A stretch of DNA of 64,000 bases from Ajuga chamaepitys (GCA_958295605.1 OY282497.1:17468369-17532368); one strand, 5' to 3'. Positions 36,818 to 49,787 are shown, counted from the stretch's first letter. Notes: generated by a model from the letters alone, not told the origin. Numbers and translations: made by a program.

Positions 36818-37770
36818 TCTTTTATTTTACTTTATTTTAAGTACAACTTTAAAAAGAACTCAAAATTATATAGAAAAGTTAGATTTAAAAAGACATATAA
36901 AAGTGAATCCGTGGAACAATTTTGATAATAGAATCTGGGTAGAGGGATGATAGATTCATGGGCTAAATGGATCGAATTCCGTCAAACTTGATAAATTAAA
37001 TGGCTTGAACGAGGGTTGGCTCGCTTTAACCATTTAACCCATATAATTTTATAAAAAATATTTCTTATTATTACTTTATTTTAAGGTACAACTATAAAAA
37101 GAACTCAAAATATATGGAAAAGTTAAATTTAAAAAATACATATAAAAGTGAATCCGTGGATGTAATTTGGTGGTAGAAACTGGGTAGGGGCATAATAGAT
37201 TCATATGTTAAACGGGTCGAACCCGTCAAACCCGATTTAAAAATGTTGAACACGGGTCAACGTGTTTTATTATAAAAGTATGAATGCTTGTTTAGTCCTT
37301 TTTATCAGGAGAATTTACTCACTAACCCGATACGATCCAACCCGTTAGCACGCACAGACACAACCCAAAGCGCTACCCTTACTTTTGATTACATAAATAA
37401 AACCTATTTATATTAACCGCCAGATATTCTAATCCTTCTTCCATTTTGCTCTGTGCCACCAATTTGATTCTCATTATGGTCTCCTTTTTTTTATCTGTGG
37501 ATTCAAGAACTCGGTTCTCCATGAACGGATAATGCACGTCAGGCTTCTTGCATTAGACGTTGTTGGACGGTTTCTATCGATACTAATTTGCACAATTTTT
37601 TTATATTTATTTTGAGTATTATTATGAAAATAAAAAAGAAATAATAATTAAAACATGATTTCTTCCATAAAAATAAATATAGTTAATTTTTCTTTTAAAA
37701 TTTGTATTATTATGAGATTGAAACGTACGTAAGCATCAACAGATACATCATATGAATAATGTAACACAAG

Positions 37771-38479
37771 CAGGGATGTAAACGAGTTGCGTAGCGTATG
37801 AGTATGCTTCTCCATACTCTATCCTATTTGATTCAGGTATGGATACGGGTATTACCCATTGAGTAATGGGGTCACCCGTCGGTAATTAGGTAATTCGATT
37901 AATATATTAAAAAATTAATATATAGTATGTATATATATATATCATATATGATGTGATATGATAATTAAATATACTATATATAATATGTAAATATTACTCC
38001 ATCCGTCTCACTTAAATTTGCACACTCGTCTTTTTCGTTCGTCCCACTTAACTTTGCACATTATTGAAAAGGAAAAAATTCTCACAATCTTCACCCACAA
38101 AATCTCCACCCTCAATCTACACCTTTGATAAAGTCAACTTAAAAGCAAAAATAATTTTTTTCTTAACATTCGTGTTCGGTCAGCCTCGAAAAATTAAGGG
38201 ACGGAGGGAGTACAATATATGATATTTTATATGTTAAATAGTATATGATAAACCAAATATATTAGTTATATTTTACTAATTATTTACATATAACATATAT
38301 AATAATACATATTTGTGTAATATGGTAGATGGGTAGAGTATCTAGATAGTAAACATGTAATATGTTATACTCGTTTCGTACACTTCTCAATCACAAAAAT
38401 ATCGAGGTCGGCAATACCTGACACAATTACCCGTTTATCCATCGGGTAATCCTATCCAGGGATAAAATTGACATCCCTA
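37771..38479. mobile_element. hAT-like non-autonomous element
   Basis: The left end CAGGGATGTAAACGAG and right end TTGACATCCCTA are inverted. Subterminal ACCC(A/G)TT/GGGTAAT(C/T) blocks also mirror each other. The AT-rich centre contains Stowaway MITE 5. No clean 8-bp duplication was found. Confidence 0.45.
37997..38210. mobile_element. Stowaway-type MITE 5 (nested)
   Basis: Ends CTCCATCCGTCTC and GGGACGGAGGGAG, TA on both sides, shared core. Confidence 0.88.
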
Positions 38480-39208
38480 AAAATAGGTGTAACAACAAAT
38501 TTGACGTATTGAATATATAAACACGAATAAGATGTCCAAATTCGAATATTCGGATCCAAAGAGTAAATTTTACAACTTTGTAGTTCCTGACTCTAATTCT
38601 CCCGTGATTCTTCTCTTCAATAACTTGACGCCTTGAAACTCGGAGTTGACTTTGATCTTTCCCGGGTATGAACTTTGACTTGAGTAACGTTAATTCAAAG
38701 GCTTGTAAGCTTGATTTTGGATAAAACGATGTGCTTGGACGAATACTCGAAGAATAACTTTGAATATCTTGGCGAACAACGAAGAGCACCTACAACGTCC
38801 TAACTCGAAAACGCCAATTGGAGGGGCTCAACACCTTTATCTCAGACCAAACGTAGAAAATCTCAAGATTGACTTTGTAATGCCTTGAAAATATAAGACC
38901 GACTTTGTAAGCCCTTCCACTTGTTTCTTGAACTTGTGTTATTTCTTTGGTGAAACAATAAGACCCTATTTATATTTGTAGGATGGAAAGCTCTAATAGA
39001 CTTGGATCTGAATAATCAATTTGACTGATCCTCTAAAGTATAAAATATATCAAATATCATTGAGATAATTATTAAATTATATTAATTTAATTATATTATC
39101 ACCCAATATCAACGTCTGCAAATTTGAGATCATGACATCTAAAATCTCAACCCTTTCTATTATATCAAATCCTCAAATAGGTCAATAAATCCTCAAGTAT
39201 TTCCATGG

Positions 39209-39354
39209 TTTTTTTTTTTTTTTTCCTAATCTAAGAACAAAGAAAAAACCCTCCCCTCCCCCCACGGTGACTCGAACCCAGGACCAAAGGTCTAGATAGT
39301 AGATGCTCTGCCACTTGAGCTATCTAACTTCGTCTTATTTTTAGATAAAGTTTG
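39209..39354 (-). mobile_element. tRNA-derived SINE with poly(A) tail
   Basis: On the minus strand the head carries a pol III A box (TAGCTCAAGTGG, within 39305-39322) and B box (GGGTTCGAGTC, 39269-39279). It ends in poly(A), seen as the T run at 39209-39228 on the plus strand. Flanking ATTTCCATGG (39199-39208) and ATTTCCACGG (39355-39364) look like a target duplication with one mismatch. It is too long and lacks tRNA folding, so it is not a tRNA gene. Confidence 0.78.
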
Positions 39355-39498
39355 ATTTCCACGGTTATCTACATGAATTGCGGACTCAAGTCCTCAAATA
39401 AATTCGGCCCGCATTATCTCTTTCCCAAAGCTCATTTACGCAACTTTTTAATATACTAATTGTCCATCCGTACAATACACGGAATGAATATTTTTTAC

Positions 39499-39500
<2 letters not shown>

Positions 39501-39572
<72 letters not shown>
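39501..39572. repeat. (AAT)24 microsatellite
   Basis: An uninterrupted AAT tract of about 72 bp. The poly-isoleucine open frame across it is an artefact. Confidence 0.95.
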
Positions 39573-39573
<1 letters not shown>

Positions 39574-40398
39574 TATAATGAATTACCTGTCTATATATTA
39601 TTTGAGACTACAAAATTTAGAATCGATATTTCATTGTCTAATTATTTATCTTCCTCCTTCTATATTCTTTTCCGCATGTATTTATTTTTCCTTTTAGTGT
39701 CTTTCATTATCACAAATTGAAAATATCAATTAGATTTTCATATATTTTGATTATTCAATTTTTCATATTTTTAAAATAAATTAAAACTATTAATTAGATG
39801 TTCATAAATTTTTGTTAATTCAATTATTTGAATGTAGAATTTGATGAGGCTGAATGTTTTAAATAAAGTTTTAAAGATAATCTTGAAATTTGTTCTCTCT
39901 GTTATTTCACCAATGCATTACACGGGTTGAAATATTTGTATGATATATTAATATAATTACATATTCGTTTAATCTTAAAACGATGTCGAATATTTTAAAT
40001 AATTATAATTTAAATGCCACATATATTAAGTAACATAATATTAGAATAAAAGACACAAACATATTAGTTACTTAAGTATATAAGTGGTAAACTATATTAT
40101 CATGTCATATTCAAATAAAAAATAATAGACTTAATTATTTTTGTAGTTAGCATTAGTTTTCTTTTCAAAAAAAAGAAAAAAATAATAATTAATAAGACAA
40201 ACTAATTCAATCAGCAAATCACTTTAACAGATATATCTAAGTTTTTTCTTCAGTAAAGTGTAAACTTTAATTTAGGTTTTTTTTATAAATTTTTTAAACA
40301 AAAAAATTCAAACTATAAAAAATTATTAAGGTAAAAATAGATTAATTAAAAAGTAAATAATTTTAATCTGTTAAAAAATATTATTTTTAATATTATAC

Positions 40399-40586
40399 TA
40401 CCTCCGTCCCGCCTAATATTATACACACTTTCCCTTTTGGTCCGTCCCACATAATTTTGCACACCCTTAAAAATGAAAATTTTCTCATAATCTCTATCTT
40501 TGAAAAAGTCAACTAAAAAGCAAAATATTTTTTTTCTTAATATACGTGCTCCATCATATGTGTAAAATTAGCTGGGGCAGAGGGAC
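40399..40586. mobile_element. Stowaway-type MITE 6 (degenerate)
   Basis: Left end CTACCTCCGTCCC, right end GGGGCAGAGGGAC, shared core. The right end has decayed. Confidence 0.78.
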
Positions 40587-41236
40587 TATCATATTTTTAT
40601 TTTATACTTAAGTGTTTAAAAATTAAAATATATCATAATCATTATAAAAAAAAATTACACTTAATTATAAATATGCATCATATATTTTAATAATAATAAT
40701 TTATTTTGTGTAGTATTTTGGAAAATTATAACATAATGTTGACAATAAAAAGAATATGTACATGAGTTATGTTTCTTATCTTTAAATTTTTAAACTTGAA
40801 ATCTGCGGAAACGTCAAACCTAAGCATCATAAACGGTTATAAAATTCATCATTCAGTATTAGATTTTATCTAACTAAAACTTTAAAAAGAAAAAAAAGAA
40901 AATTACCAGATGCAAAACAGAGGGACACATTTTTTTTTTAGAGAATGAATATGCAGAGGACACGTGGCGCAGGAAATTTGGAACGTTCTTCCTTTAGTAG
41001 AAGGAAGGATGAAGTCTTTTGATTGGTTCCGCATAATTTGATATCTACCATTATTTTCTAGATAATTACCAAATTAATATGATATAATTTAGTAATATCA
41101 TCTTGACACGTAGCGACTTCCAATATGTTAATAAAATATATAACAAATCATCGATTAATTTGACTATTTAACTTATCAATTTCATTTAATTAATTTCTAA
41201 TATTAAAATAATCATTAACAATTAATTCAAAACATA

Positions 41237-41452
41237 CTCCCTCCATCTCGGCTTATTTTGCACACTTTTCATTTTCGGCCGTCCCAACTTAATTTGCACA
41301 CCCCTAAAATAAAAACTAATTCCCACAATCTTCATCCTCAAAATCTCAACCCTCAATCTCCACCTTTAAAAAAGTCAAAGAAAAAGCAAAATCTATTTTT
41401 TCTTAAAATCCATGCCCGATCAACTGTGCAAAATAAGCCGGTACGGAGGGAG
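41237..41452. mobile_element. Stowaway-type MITE 7 (nested in the gypsy LTR)
   Basis: Ends CTCCCTCCATCTC and GTACGGAGGGAG with TA duplications at 41235-41236 and 41453-41454. Shared core. Confidence 0.87.
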
Positions 41453-41639
41453 TACTTTATTACGTGACACATTTTAATTGGATACGATATTTGCTTATCA
41501 ACAATTGCCCCCTCAAGACTTGTTCATGGACGATGCGTCTTGAAGTGGATAAGTCGCGAACTGACTTCTGGAACTTTCTTTGAACACATTAACATTTTAT
41601 TTTCTTATCAAGGAGTTCTTGAATTTGAACTTGAATTTG

Positions 41640-41975
41640 ATTTGAAGACCTTTTAAACTCGTGCGAAAGAGCCTTAAACTTGAATTTAAGATTTGTTGAT
41701 AGTTTATACTCGTATAAAGGAAATCTTGATTTTATTAAGAGTAGATCTGTAGACCTTTTAAACTCGTGTCAAGGGGATTTCATTTGCACTTGATTTGTAG
41801 ACCTATTAAACTCGTGTCAGGGAGCCTTCAATTGAATTTAATTTGAAAGCTTAGATAGTTTTGACTCGTATCTAGGAGCACTGTAGACATTTTTGGCTTG
41901 TATCAAGGAGCATTGTGTACAATTTAGGCTCACATCAAGGAGCATTGTAGACGGTTTAGACTCGTATCAAGAAAC
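41640..41975 (-). repeat. Tandem imperfect repeats downstream of the gypsy gag relic
   Basis: Units of about 35-50 bp repeat a GTAGAC(C)TTTTAAACTCGT(A/G)TCAAGGAGC theme at least seven times. They lie between gag and the purine tract, a place where Tat-lineage elements often carry tandem repeats. Confidence 0.65.
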
Positions 41976-41985
41976 ATCATTTGAT

Positions 41986-42605
41986 TTAGTTTTCTTCATT
42001 TGGAGTGTCAGGAGAAGTTTTGCGCCCTTCTTCTTGAGGCTCTTGGGCTGGTGGATGATCCACTCCACTTGCAACCATGCTCAATTCCATATCATGAGCT
42101 CGACTAATCAACTCTTCAAAGGACTTCGGCTGAATTGCTTCAAGGATATAGCGTAGATCCCATTGCATCCATCAAATGTGTGTCTCGATGGCAGAGACTT
42201 CAGATAATTTTTCCATGCAACTTAGACTTACACTTCGTCAACGGTTTATATAGTCGATAATAGACTCTTCTTTTGGTTGACGTGAATTTACAACCTCGAG
42301 CAAGCTGACTGTCCTTTGAGTACAATAGAAGCGATTAAGAAATTCTTTTTTTAATTGCTCCCAACTGTCAATTGGATTTTTCCCAAGTCCGCGTACTAGT
42401 CAAATGCACTTCCTTTCAGGGAACGAACAAAATGTTTCACCAAGTGGGCTCCATATGTTCCGGCATCGTTGTATTTTTCTACAAAGTGGGTTATATGTTG
42501 CTTTGGGTTGCATTTGCCATCAAAGAGTTGAGACTTTAGGGTTTGGTAGCTGGAAGGCATCTTCAAGTTGTCAATCCTTGCGGTGTATGACTTAGTATAT
42601 GTTGG
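41986..42605 (-). pseudogene. Ty3/gypsy (Tat-like) gag relic
   Basis: The minus strand carries YTARIDNLKMPSSYQTLK, QLFDGKCNPKQHITHFVE, DSWEQLKKEFLNRFY and IQPKSFEELISRAHDMELS, the usual succession in plant Tat/Athila-type gag. At least three stops interrupt it. No protease, reverse transcriptase or integrase follows before the 3' purine tract, so this copy has lost (or never had) pol. It cannot be functional. Confidence 0.82.
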
Positions 42606-43726
42606 TATGACTTAGTAAGTTATTTTGTTCTTATACTTCGATAACAACTTAAATTTTCTTTCTAATGGAATTTTACATGTAATGCTTGATTTTCACTTGT
42701 GAACTTACTTGTTACGGGAGCAGGATATTGTATTGAAATGGGGGAATACAATGGTTCTGCGTACATAGGCATTAGCGGAGCTCCTTCTCCAAAAACACAT
42801 TTTTTTACTTCACAAGGAAAGTATGGCTGTTGCATTTGAAAGTATAGAAGCTTCAGATGACGAATGTTATGACTTAATTTTTATAAAAATATTTTATTAA
42901 AAATAATGAGGTGTACTTAGAATATTTTGTGGTGTCTTTGATCATTTTATTAGTTGAAAATGATAACTTAGTGATTTGGTTCAAGGTTATTTTTGTCTTC
43001 CAAAAAATGTGGTGTACCTAGAAATATTTGTGGTGGCATTATATTAGTTGCCGCCAACATATTATATACTTTTAGAGTAGAAAATTATGTAAAAAATGTT
43101 TTTTTTTTATTATTATTTTTTTATTTTTTCTCAACTATTATTGAAATATGTGTACTACAAGTTTTACCCAAAGAGAATATTACATTATATTGAAAAAAGA
43201 AGACTTATAAGGTGACAAAATGAGTGTTTTCTTTTATTTGTAGTGCAGTACATGAAATAATCTTTATGTGATTTTATAATAAATTAATTATATTTCTAAA
43301 CCTCTGAGGGAGAATAAAAGGCTAATTATCAATTTTAAGAAAAACAGTAAATATTTTTTGTCATGTTTGCTAAGAGTTTTTTGAAAAAAATTAATGATAA
43401 AGATTACAAATATTACTAATACTAAAATGTAAAATGTGATTATTATACAAATTATTACGAATTTGAGTAAGAAATAAGGGGAAAAAGTTGGGCAGTGACC
43501 CAAACATGATTTCCAGAAGAAAAAAAGTTTTAAAATATTTGAGTTTATTGTTGTAAGATTTTGAAAAAAAATCAAGAAAATTAGAAAAAAGAATTACAGT
43601 TATTGTCAAAATATAGTAGGTATAATCTCAAATACACAACATCATAAGAAAAAATTCATTACAATTAATGCATAAAGATACCAACTTTAGAAGAAAAGAT
43701 ACATTGGTTTCTAGAGAAAACCATAA

Positions 43727-43761
<35 letters not shown>

Positions 43762-43790
43762 GGATGAGAATAACTTAAAATCATTTTGTC
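42606..43790. other. AT-rich DNA, (AT)n microsatellite at 43729-43758
   Basis: No gene or recognised element. The AT tract is about 15 units. Confidence 0.5.
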
Positions 43791-44890
43791 TGTTTAAATA
43801 ATAGATCAACATTTTTATCACAGATCGATGAAAAGAACCTAAGACACTCTCTCTCTGCTATTTCATTGTTCTCCTTATTTTTTTATCTGACAATTTCTTT
43901 TGTCGATCTATAATCATTTTTCGTAGGATTCGTCACTCAAATCTTAGTTTAGAAAATTGTTCTTCTTTGTTCTTAATTGGTTTTACATCATCGTTGTTAT
44001 TTGGAAGTTCACTTTCCACCTAGGCGACGAGGTTCTACGGCAGCAGCCCTACCCTGGTTGCCCGCCTAGATTTATCTATTGCTATGTTTCGTGGTCTCTC
44101 CATGGAATTGCCATGTCCAGTTTGCACCAGCAATGCTATCTATTGCTATGGATAATGGATTTCGGATCGGGTTTGCTACAACATATTTCCTTTGGCACAA
44201 TTAGAATGTGTCCATCTTATATCTAGTTTTGTTTATGACGGCAGTCTCATCCCGGACTCACGATGGCAGTCCCATCACCAGCTTAGCAGCAGTCGTGCTG
44301 CCTTTAAACATAGGGCAGTCCCTGCTTACATAAGCTACTTGCTTCTTTGTTGGCAGCTCCATACCCTTACCAAAGGTGTCTTGCTGATGGCAGTCCCAAC
44401 ACAACACCTTTGGTGACATTCTCCTCATTTGGCTAAGGATAAGGCCATCCTTAATTTCGTTGCCTCTTCGGACTCTTAAATATCCTCATCCTGAGCTAGT
44501 GAGTAGAAGCTATCCTAGGGATTTTGGACTTACAAGTTAGTGATAATGTTGTCATCCCCTGTACTCTGGCTTTACGACATAGGGCAAGGGGAGTTTGTGT
44601 CTATAGTAGGTTCTGGTTGGTTGGTTGAACTCATTCGCTTTCACTGGTTCTTACCTATGCTTTCTGGTTTGTCATGTTTATTTCTTATGCATTATGTTAT
44701 GTTTCAATTTTCTTTCACCACCTTTTACCTGTAGGTATGTGGCACGGAAAAGTTTTTTATTGTCTTGTTATCTTGTGAGTCACCGGTCTGTGGCCTCCAT
44801 AATTTTATTTTTTTTCTCTTGTTTTCAATTGTTTATATATAATAGAGACTATTAAGTTTATTTAATCAATATAACACTTTAATATAAGAA
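43790..44890 (+). other. Unassigned higher-GC region with repeated GGCAGTC motif
   Basis: It begins with a CTCTCTCTCTG leader-like stretch, then shows GGCAGTC(T/C)C-type motifs at about 44242, 44265, 44311 and 44390, and several short open frames without family resemblance. It may be a retroelement leader or LTR fragment, or a non-coding transcript. I could not classify it. Confidence 0.3.
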
Positions 44891-45512
44891 TCTTTACTGT
44901 CTGAATTATTATATTAGAGATAAGGTATAAATAGACACCTTAATTATATCTTACGATGCAGATAAGTCCCTCAACTATTTTTATCTAATCAAACACTTAT
45001 AGTTTTAGAATTGGACAAATAGACACTTGAACTAAATAATCGAGAAAAATAAACATTTATGACAGTGTCAATTTTCTGTTACATGGAAAATGAGCCACCA
45101 TATTTTATGAAGGAAAAAGAGAAAATAGGAGATTTAAAAAGAAAAAAATAAAGAAGCAAACTGGGTCTTGGCTTTTTGGGTGTAAAAGGTTTACGAGTTT
45201 TAGCTTTTTAATCCCCCAAGAAAAGAGTTGAAGAGCGTTTCTCACCAACCTTATTGCAACCACTGCAGTTTTTAAAGCAGTTATGCCCAACTTTAAATAA
45301 CAGTTCCCATACAACAACGTACAATTTTCAGTTGAAGTTTTTGTTAAGTGCCACCTTCAATACAACTTATTGAAGAAGCAAATTGACTCTATATCACTAC
45401 AATCATAGATTATAAATAGCTTCTTTAAGAAGTAAATTGATTATATGGCACCTGATGTGACATCGATGTTTCCAAGAGATTCAAGAACAATATACTTTGT
45501 ATGAGATCACTG

Positions 45513-45725
45513 TTGGTGTTTGGTGAGTTGTACTTGAAAGAACAACTTAATTATACAATTGGTAAAGTCGAGGCATAAGTTTGACTCGCTATCCGTAAGA
45601 CAATATTGCCCCGAATTTTAGCGCTCTCGGTCTTTGTCAATTATCCCCAAGATACAACAACTTTTAGCCTTGGAATCATAGCACAATAAAACCTAAAATT
45701 TTGGCGAACTACTCGGTACATGAGT
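45513..45725 (-). repeat. Truncated 3' LTR of the older copia relic
   Basis: It begins TGTTGGTGTTTGGTGAG and aligns with the right LTR from 49788 at roughly 84% over about 210 bp. The promoter-bearing part is missing on this side. Confidence 0.7.
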
Positions 45726-45859
45726 CATTAAAGTGTTATTTCTTAATCTTACCGCACATCATCAAGAAAGCACTTGGGTAGCTACGAGAATGGGTTACTT
45801 AGAATTATTTCAAGTGCACCAACAACCCGTTCATAACTTAGTTTTCTCATTAAAACAAG

Positions 45860-48852
45860 TTCGTCGGATCTCCACTCGTCATGGTTGAGTTATCGCTATG
45901 CCGAGTCTTGGTGTGGGTTTTAATGCCATTCCTCTTACTGCATAGTACAACAACTCTTTATTGATGTCTTTCGTTAATGGATTCACTATATTTTCCTTTG
46001 ACCTTACATAGTCAGTGGCCATTATTCCACTAGAGATCAACTATCTAATGGTGTTATGTCTCTAACGAATGTGTTGTGACTTACCGTTGTACATACAACT
46101 TTGTTCCTTCCCAATAGCTGCCATACTATCGTAGTGTATCATTATTGGGGCACTGGTTTGTTCCAAAAAGGAACTTCCTTTAGAAAATTTCGATGCCATT
46201 TAGCTTCTTCGCCGGCCTTGTCAAGTGCAATGAACTCCAACTCCATTATGAATCGAGCTATGCACGTCTATCTAGAAGATTTCCATGACACTGCTCCACC
46301 ACTTATACTGAATACGTAACCACTGGTTGTCTTGGAGTCCTTAGTGTCAGATATCCAATTTGCATTGTTTATCCTTCTAACACCACTGGATATCTTGAGT
46401 AAAGTATTCCATAACTTAAAGCATACTTCAAATACCTTAATACTCATTTCAATGCTATCTAGAGATCATCTCCTGGATTACTCGTGAATCTACTAAGTTT
46501 GCTAACTGAGTATGCTATATCAGACCGGGTGCAGTTTGCTTGGTACATCAGACTACCTATCACTTGAGCATATCCTAGCTAAGATACGTGTTCTGCTCGA
46601 TTCTTGATTAAGTGTAGATTTACATCCACATGTGTCTAAGTTGGAGGAAGATCGAATGCCTCGAAGTTTGTGAGTACTTTCTCAACATAGTGAGATTTTG
46701 TTGAGATAATTTCCTCGGGTGTCTTACAAATCTTTATCCCTAGCATTACATCGTCCAAACCCATATCCTTTATGTCGATATGAATTTCCAACATATTTTT
46801 AGTCTTCACGATCCTTCATGGTTGCTTCCCATGATTAGCATGTCGTCTACATAAAGATAGACGAGCACGTACTCATCGGGTGTGCCCTTAATGTAAAACA
46901 TTTGTCACACTCTTTGATCTTGAATTATTCGATAACATAGTTCTATCGAATTTCTCATGCCATTGTTTCGGCCCTTGCTTAAGCCCATATAGTGACTTAA
47001 CGAGTCTGCATACTTTACGCTCTTGCCCGAGGACAACAAATCATCAGGTTGTTCCATGTATATCTCCTCTTTCAATTCCCCATTTAGGAAAGTCATTTTT
47101 ACGTTCATTTGATGTACCTCAAGGTTATGCAACTCTGCAATAGCAATGAGTACCCTTATAGACGTAATCCTTGTAAGGGGCGAATATGTGTCGAAGAAAT
47201 CATATCCTTCCTTTTGTTTGAACCTCTTAGCTACCAAGCGAGCATTGCACTTGTCAATTGATCCGTCGGCCTCATATTTTCTTTTAAGGATCCATTTGCA
47301 TCCCAAAGGCTTGCATCCCGGTGGAAGATCAACTATCTCCCAAGTATGATTTTGCATGATGGACTCAATTTTGCTGTTAATAGTTTCTTTCCAGAGAGAA
47401 GCATCCGGACTGGACAATGCCTCTTGAATTGTCTTGGGTTCATTATCTAACATATTAGTTAGAAAATCAGGACAAGAAGTCGTCGCTACTTTCGTCCTTT
47501 TGTTGCTCCTTGGTTCATCTTCTTCTTTTCTAATAGAACTTTTCACAGCCTCATAAGTCCTATTTTCAGGACTTATCTCTTTCCATTACGTTTTTGGAAA
47601 GACATTTTCAAAGAATACTGCATTCCTTGACTCTATAATCATCCCTTCGTTTATGTGAGGGATTTCCAACTCGTGCACTAGAAATCTATATGCACTGCTA
47701 TTGTTCGTCTTGGGTCCTATCCTCACCTGTTTATGTTTAGATACTTCGACCTTTGCTAGGCACCCCCACACTTTAAGGTAACCATAAGAAGGCTTCATTC
47801 CTTTCCATAATTCATATGGAGTCTTATCTCTTTTCTTGTGTGACAACAAATTGAGAATACGATTAGCCGAAATAATGGCTTCCCCCACACATATTCCAGG
47901 GTATCCCGGAAATGATCAACATAGCATTAGTCATCTCCTTAAGAGTTCTATTCTTGCGTTTTGCAACACTGTTTGACTAAGGTGAGTAAGGGGCAGTGGT
48001 TTGATGAATAATGCCATGTTTAGTGCAAAATTCTTCAAAGGGAGCCACATATTCTCCCCCTCTATCACTTCGAATCATCTTGATTCTTAAGCAAGTTTAT
48101 TCTCAACTTCGCTCTTATAACTTTTGAAGGCCTCAAGAGTTTCGTCTTTGCCACTAAAAAAGATATACATAACATCATCTTGTGCAATCATCAATAAAAG
48201 TAACAAAATACTTTTTTCCACCTCTATTTTGCATATGTTTTAGATCACACATGTCAGTATGGATCAACTCTAGAGGTGAAGTACTTATCTCCATTGAGAG
48301 AAACAGTGCTTTGACCATTTTTTGACAGAACATACACTTCACACTTTTGGTGTGAATCAAATTCCATCATTGGAAGTGAATTCAATTAACTAAACTTTTT
48401 AGTTTGTTCAAATTTACATATCCTAATCTATCATGCCATAAATTAGAACATTCAACCAAGTAAGAAGAATTGATGGCTTTATTATCGTGCTTAATCTCAC
48501 ATTGTACAGTCATTGCATTCATCTTAAAGAGTCCCTTATCTAGGCAACACTTTTCTACTAAATGACCATTCTTGGTCAGTACAAACTTGTCAGCCTCAAA
48601 TACTAGCCTAAACCCGGGTTTGTTCAATAGGGAGCCGAATACTAGGTTCTTGTGAATGTGCAAGACATGTAGCACATCCACAAGCATTAGCTCTTTCCCC
48701 AAGGTCATCTTCAGCACCACTCTTCCTAACCCGACTTTGTTGGAAGTTGCGGAGTTCCTTATATATAGCTTTATACCGATGATCGGCATGTAGCTTGAGA
48801 ACGTTTCCTTGTCCGAACATACGTGGCGTGTAGCACTGGTGTCCACGAACAC
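45860..48852 (-). pseudogene. Older copia pol relic (protease, integrase, RT, RNase H)
   Basis: Minus-strand blocks in order are: a protease fragment with D-T-S in place of D-T-G (FVDTSATRH, near 48845); pre-integrase LWHDRLG; integrase LELIHTDMCD and RSDRGGEYVAPFEEF; a reverse transcriptase stretch open from 47546 to 46905 (LPPGCKPLGCKWILKRKYE); the YVDDMLIMGS catalytic box near 46838; and RNase H-like blocks down to about 45890. Many stops and frameshifts separate them. The copy is dead and old compared with its neighbours. Confidence 0.85.
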
Positions 48853-49766
48853 TTCATTAGGCTATCCATCGATTTTGCTTCAAACACAACAACAATTAAA
48901 TGTATATCAGACAGATCTAGAGGTGTCAATGTGTCCTCGGTTAAATGAGCTTGGCATCGATTATCCTCCTTAGGTTTCTTACTATCCTTAGCCATGTGTC
49001 CGGGTTTGTCACAGTTGTAGCAGTTGCCCCTGATCTTCTTAGACATTGGCTCCTGCTGCTGCTTCTTACCTGACTGCTTCTGCTTCTGCTTCTTACTATT
49101 ATTCGACTCGGTCAAGTTTGCCCTTGCTTCTATGTTCAACCTTCTGCTCTTGATCTCGAGCTTCCATTTATCTTCCTCAATCCTTAGTCTCACGATCAGG
49201 TCCTCAAGCCCCATTTCCTTGCGCTTATGTTTGAGATAATTCTTGAAATCCTTCCACAGAGGCAGTAGCTTCTCAATCATAACAATTACTTGAAAAGATT
49301 CACTTAGTTGCATACCTTCGGTATGAATCTTATGCATGATCAATTGCAACTCTCGGACTTGATGTAAGAACATCTTGGAGTCCATCTTCTTGAAGTCCAA
49401 GAACCTCTCGACGATAAACTTCTTCATCCTAATATCTTTGCTCTTGTATTTTTTCTCCAACAATTCCCATAACTCCTTTGCATTTTTGGTAACCGTGTAG
49501 ACATTATAGAGGAAATCATCAAGATCGTTGAGGATGTAGTTGCGACATAAAAAATTATTGTAATTCCATACGTCCAACACTGTTCTCTTCTTCTCGTCTT
49601 TCTCATTTTCATCTAAGGTGGGAGCATCTTCCTTTAGGAAGAGAACCAAGTTGAGTGTCATCAGGTAGAACAACATCTTCTGTTGCCACTGCTTGAACTT
49701 GCTTTTGTTTAACGTCGCCGATCTTTCAGTGTGAACGGGCACTATAGGAACAATGTTGGTCGCCAT
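48845..49766 (-). pseudogene. Older copia gag relic
   Basis: The frame opens at ATG 49766 and stays open for over 300 codons: an N-terminal LNKSKFKQWQQKMLFYL block, a UBN2-type gag body and a zinc knuckle CYNCDKPGHMAKDS whose last Cys is Ser. It then shifts frame before the protease. The ATG lies only 22 bp from the LTR border, so the normal leader and primer site are absent. Confidence 0.82.
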
Positions 49767-49787
49767 GAAATATCATCTTACGCTGTT

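Larger units (their letters stand above)
35533..37385. mobile_element. Repeat-rich DNA element (hAT-like ends) split by a MULE-like insertion
   Basis: A duplicated left segment (GATTAGGGATGA(C/T)AATATGGG at about 35533 and 35560) and a right end near 37380 resemble AGGGATG-type hAT ends. Inside are two direct copies of a block of about 240 bp containing AAAGTGAATCCGTGGA (near 36901 and 37146) and GTCAAAC(T/C)(T/C)GAT. The first copy is interrupted by the element at 35708-36817. Confidence 0.4.
38500..41503 (-). repeat. LTR of a Tat-like Ty3/gypsy element, with nested insertions
   Basis: On the minus strand the LTR starts TGTTGATAAG at 41503, immediately after a purine tract (CTTGAGGGGGCAAT, 41504-41517). 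A TATAAATAG box occurs near 38968 with a transcribed-looking region after it. Two Stowaways, a SINE and an AAT microsatellite sit inside, which inflates its length. The lower border is uncertain because no partner LTR was found. Confidence 0.5.

Noticed and set aside
39269..39345. tRNA-like sequence on the minus strand
   Set aside because: A and B boxes are present, but the body does not form a tRNA and continues into a poly(A)-tailed SINE.
39460..39720. Open frame with a poly-isoleucine run
   Set aside because: It is the translation of the (AAT)24 microsatellite; there is no protein-like sequence around it.
43957..44855. Cluster of 60-90 codon plus-strand ORFs
   Set aside because: Overlapping frames, no conserved motif; kept only as an unclassified region.
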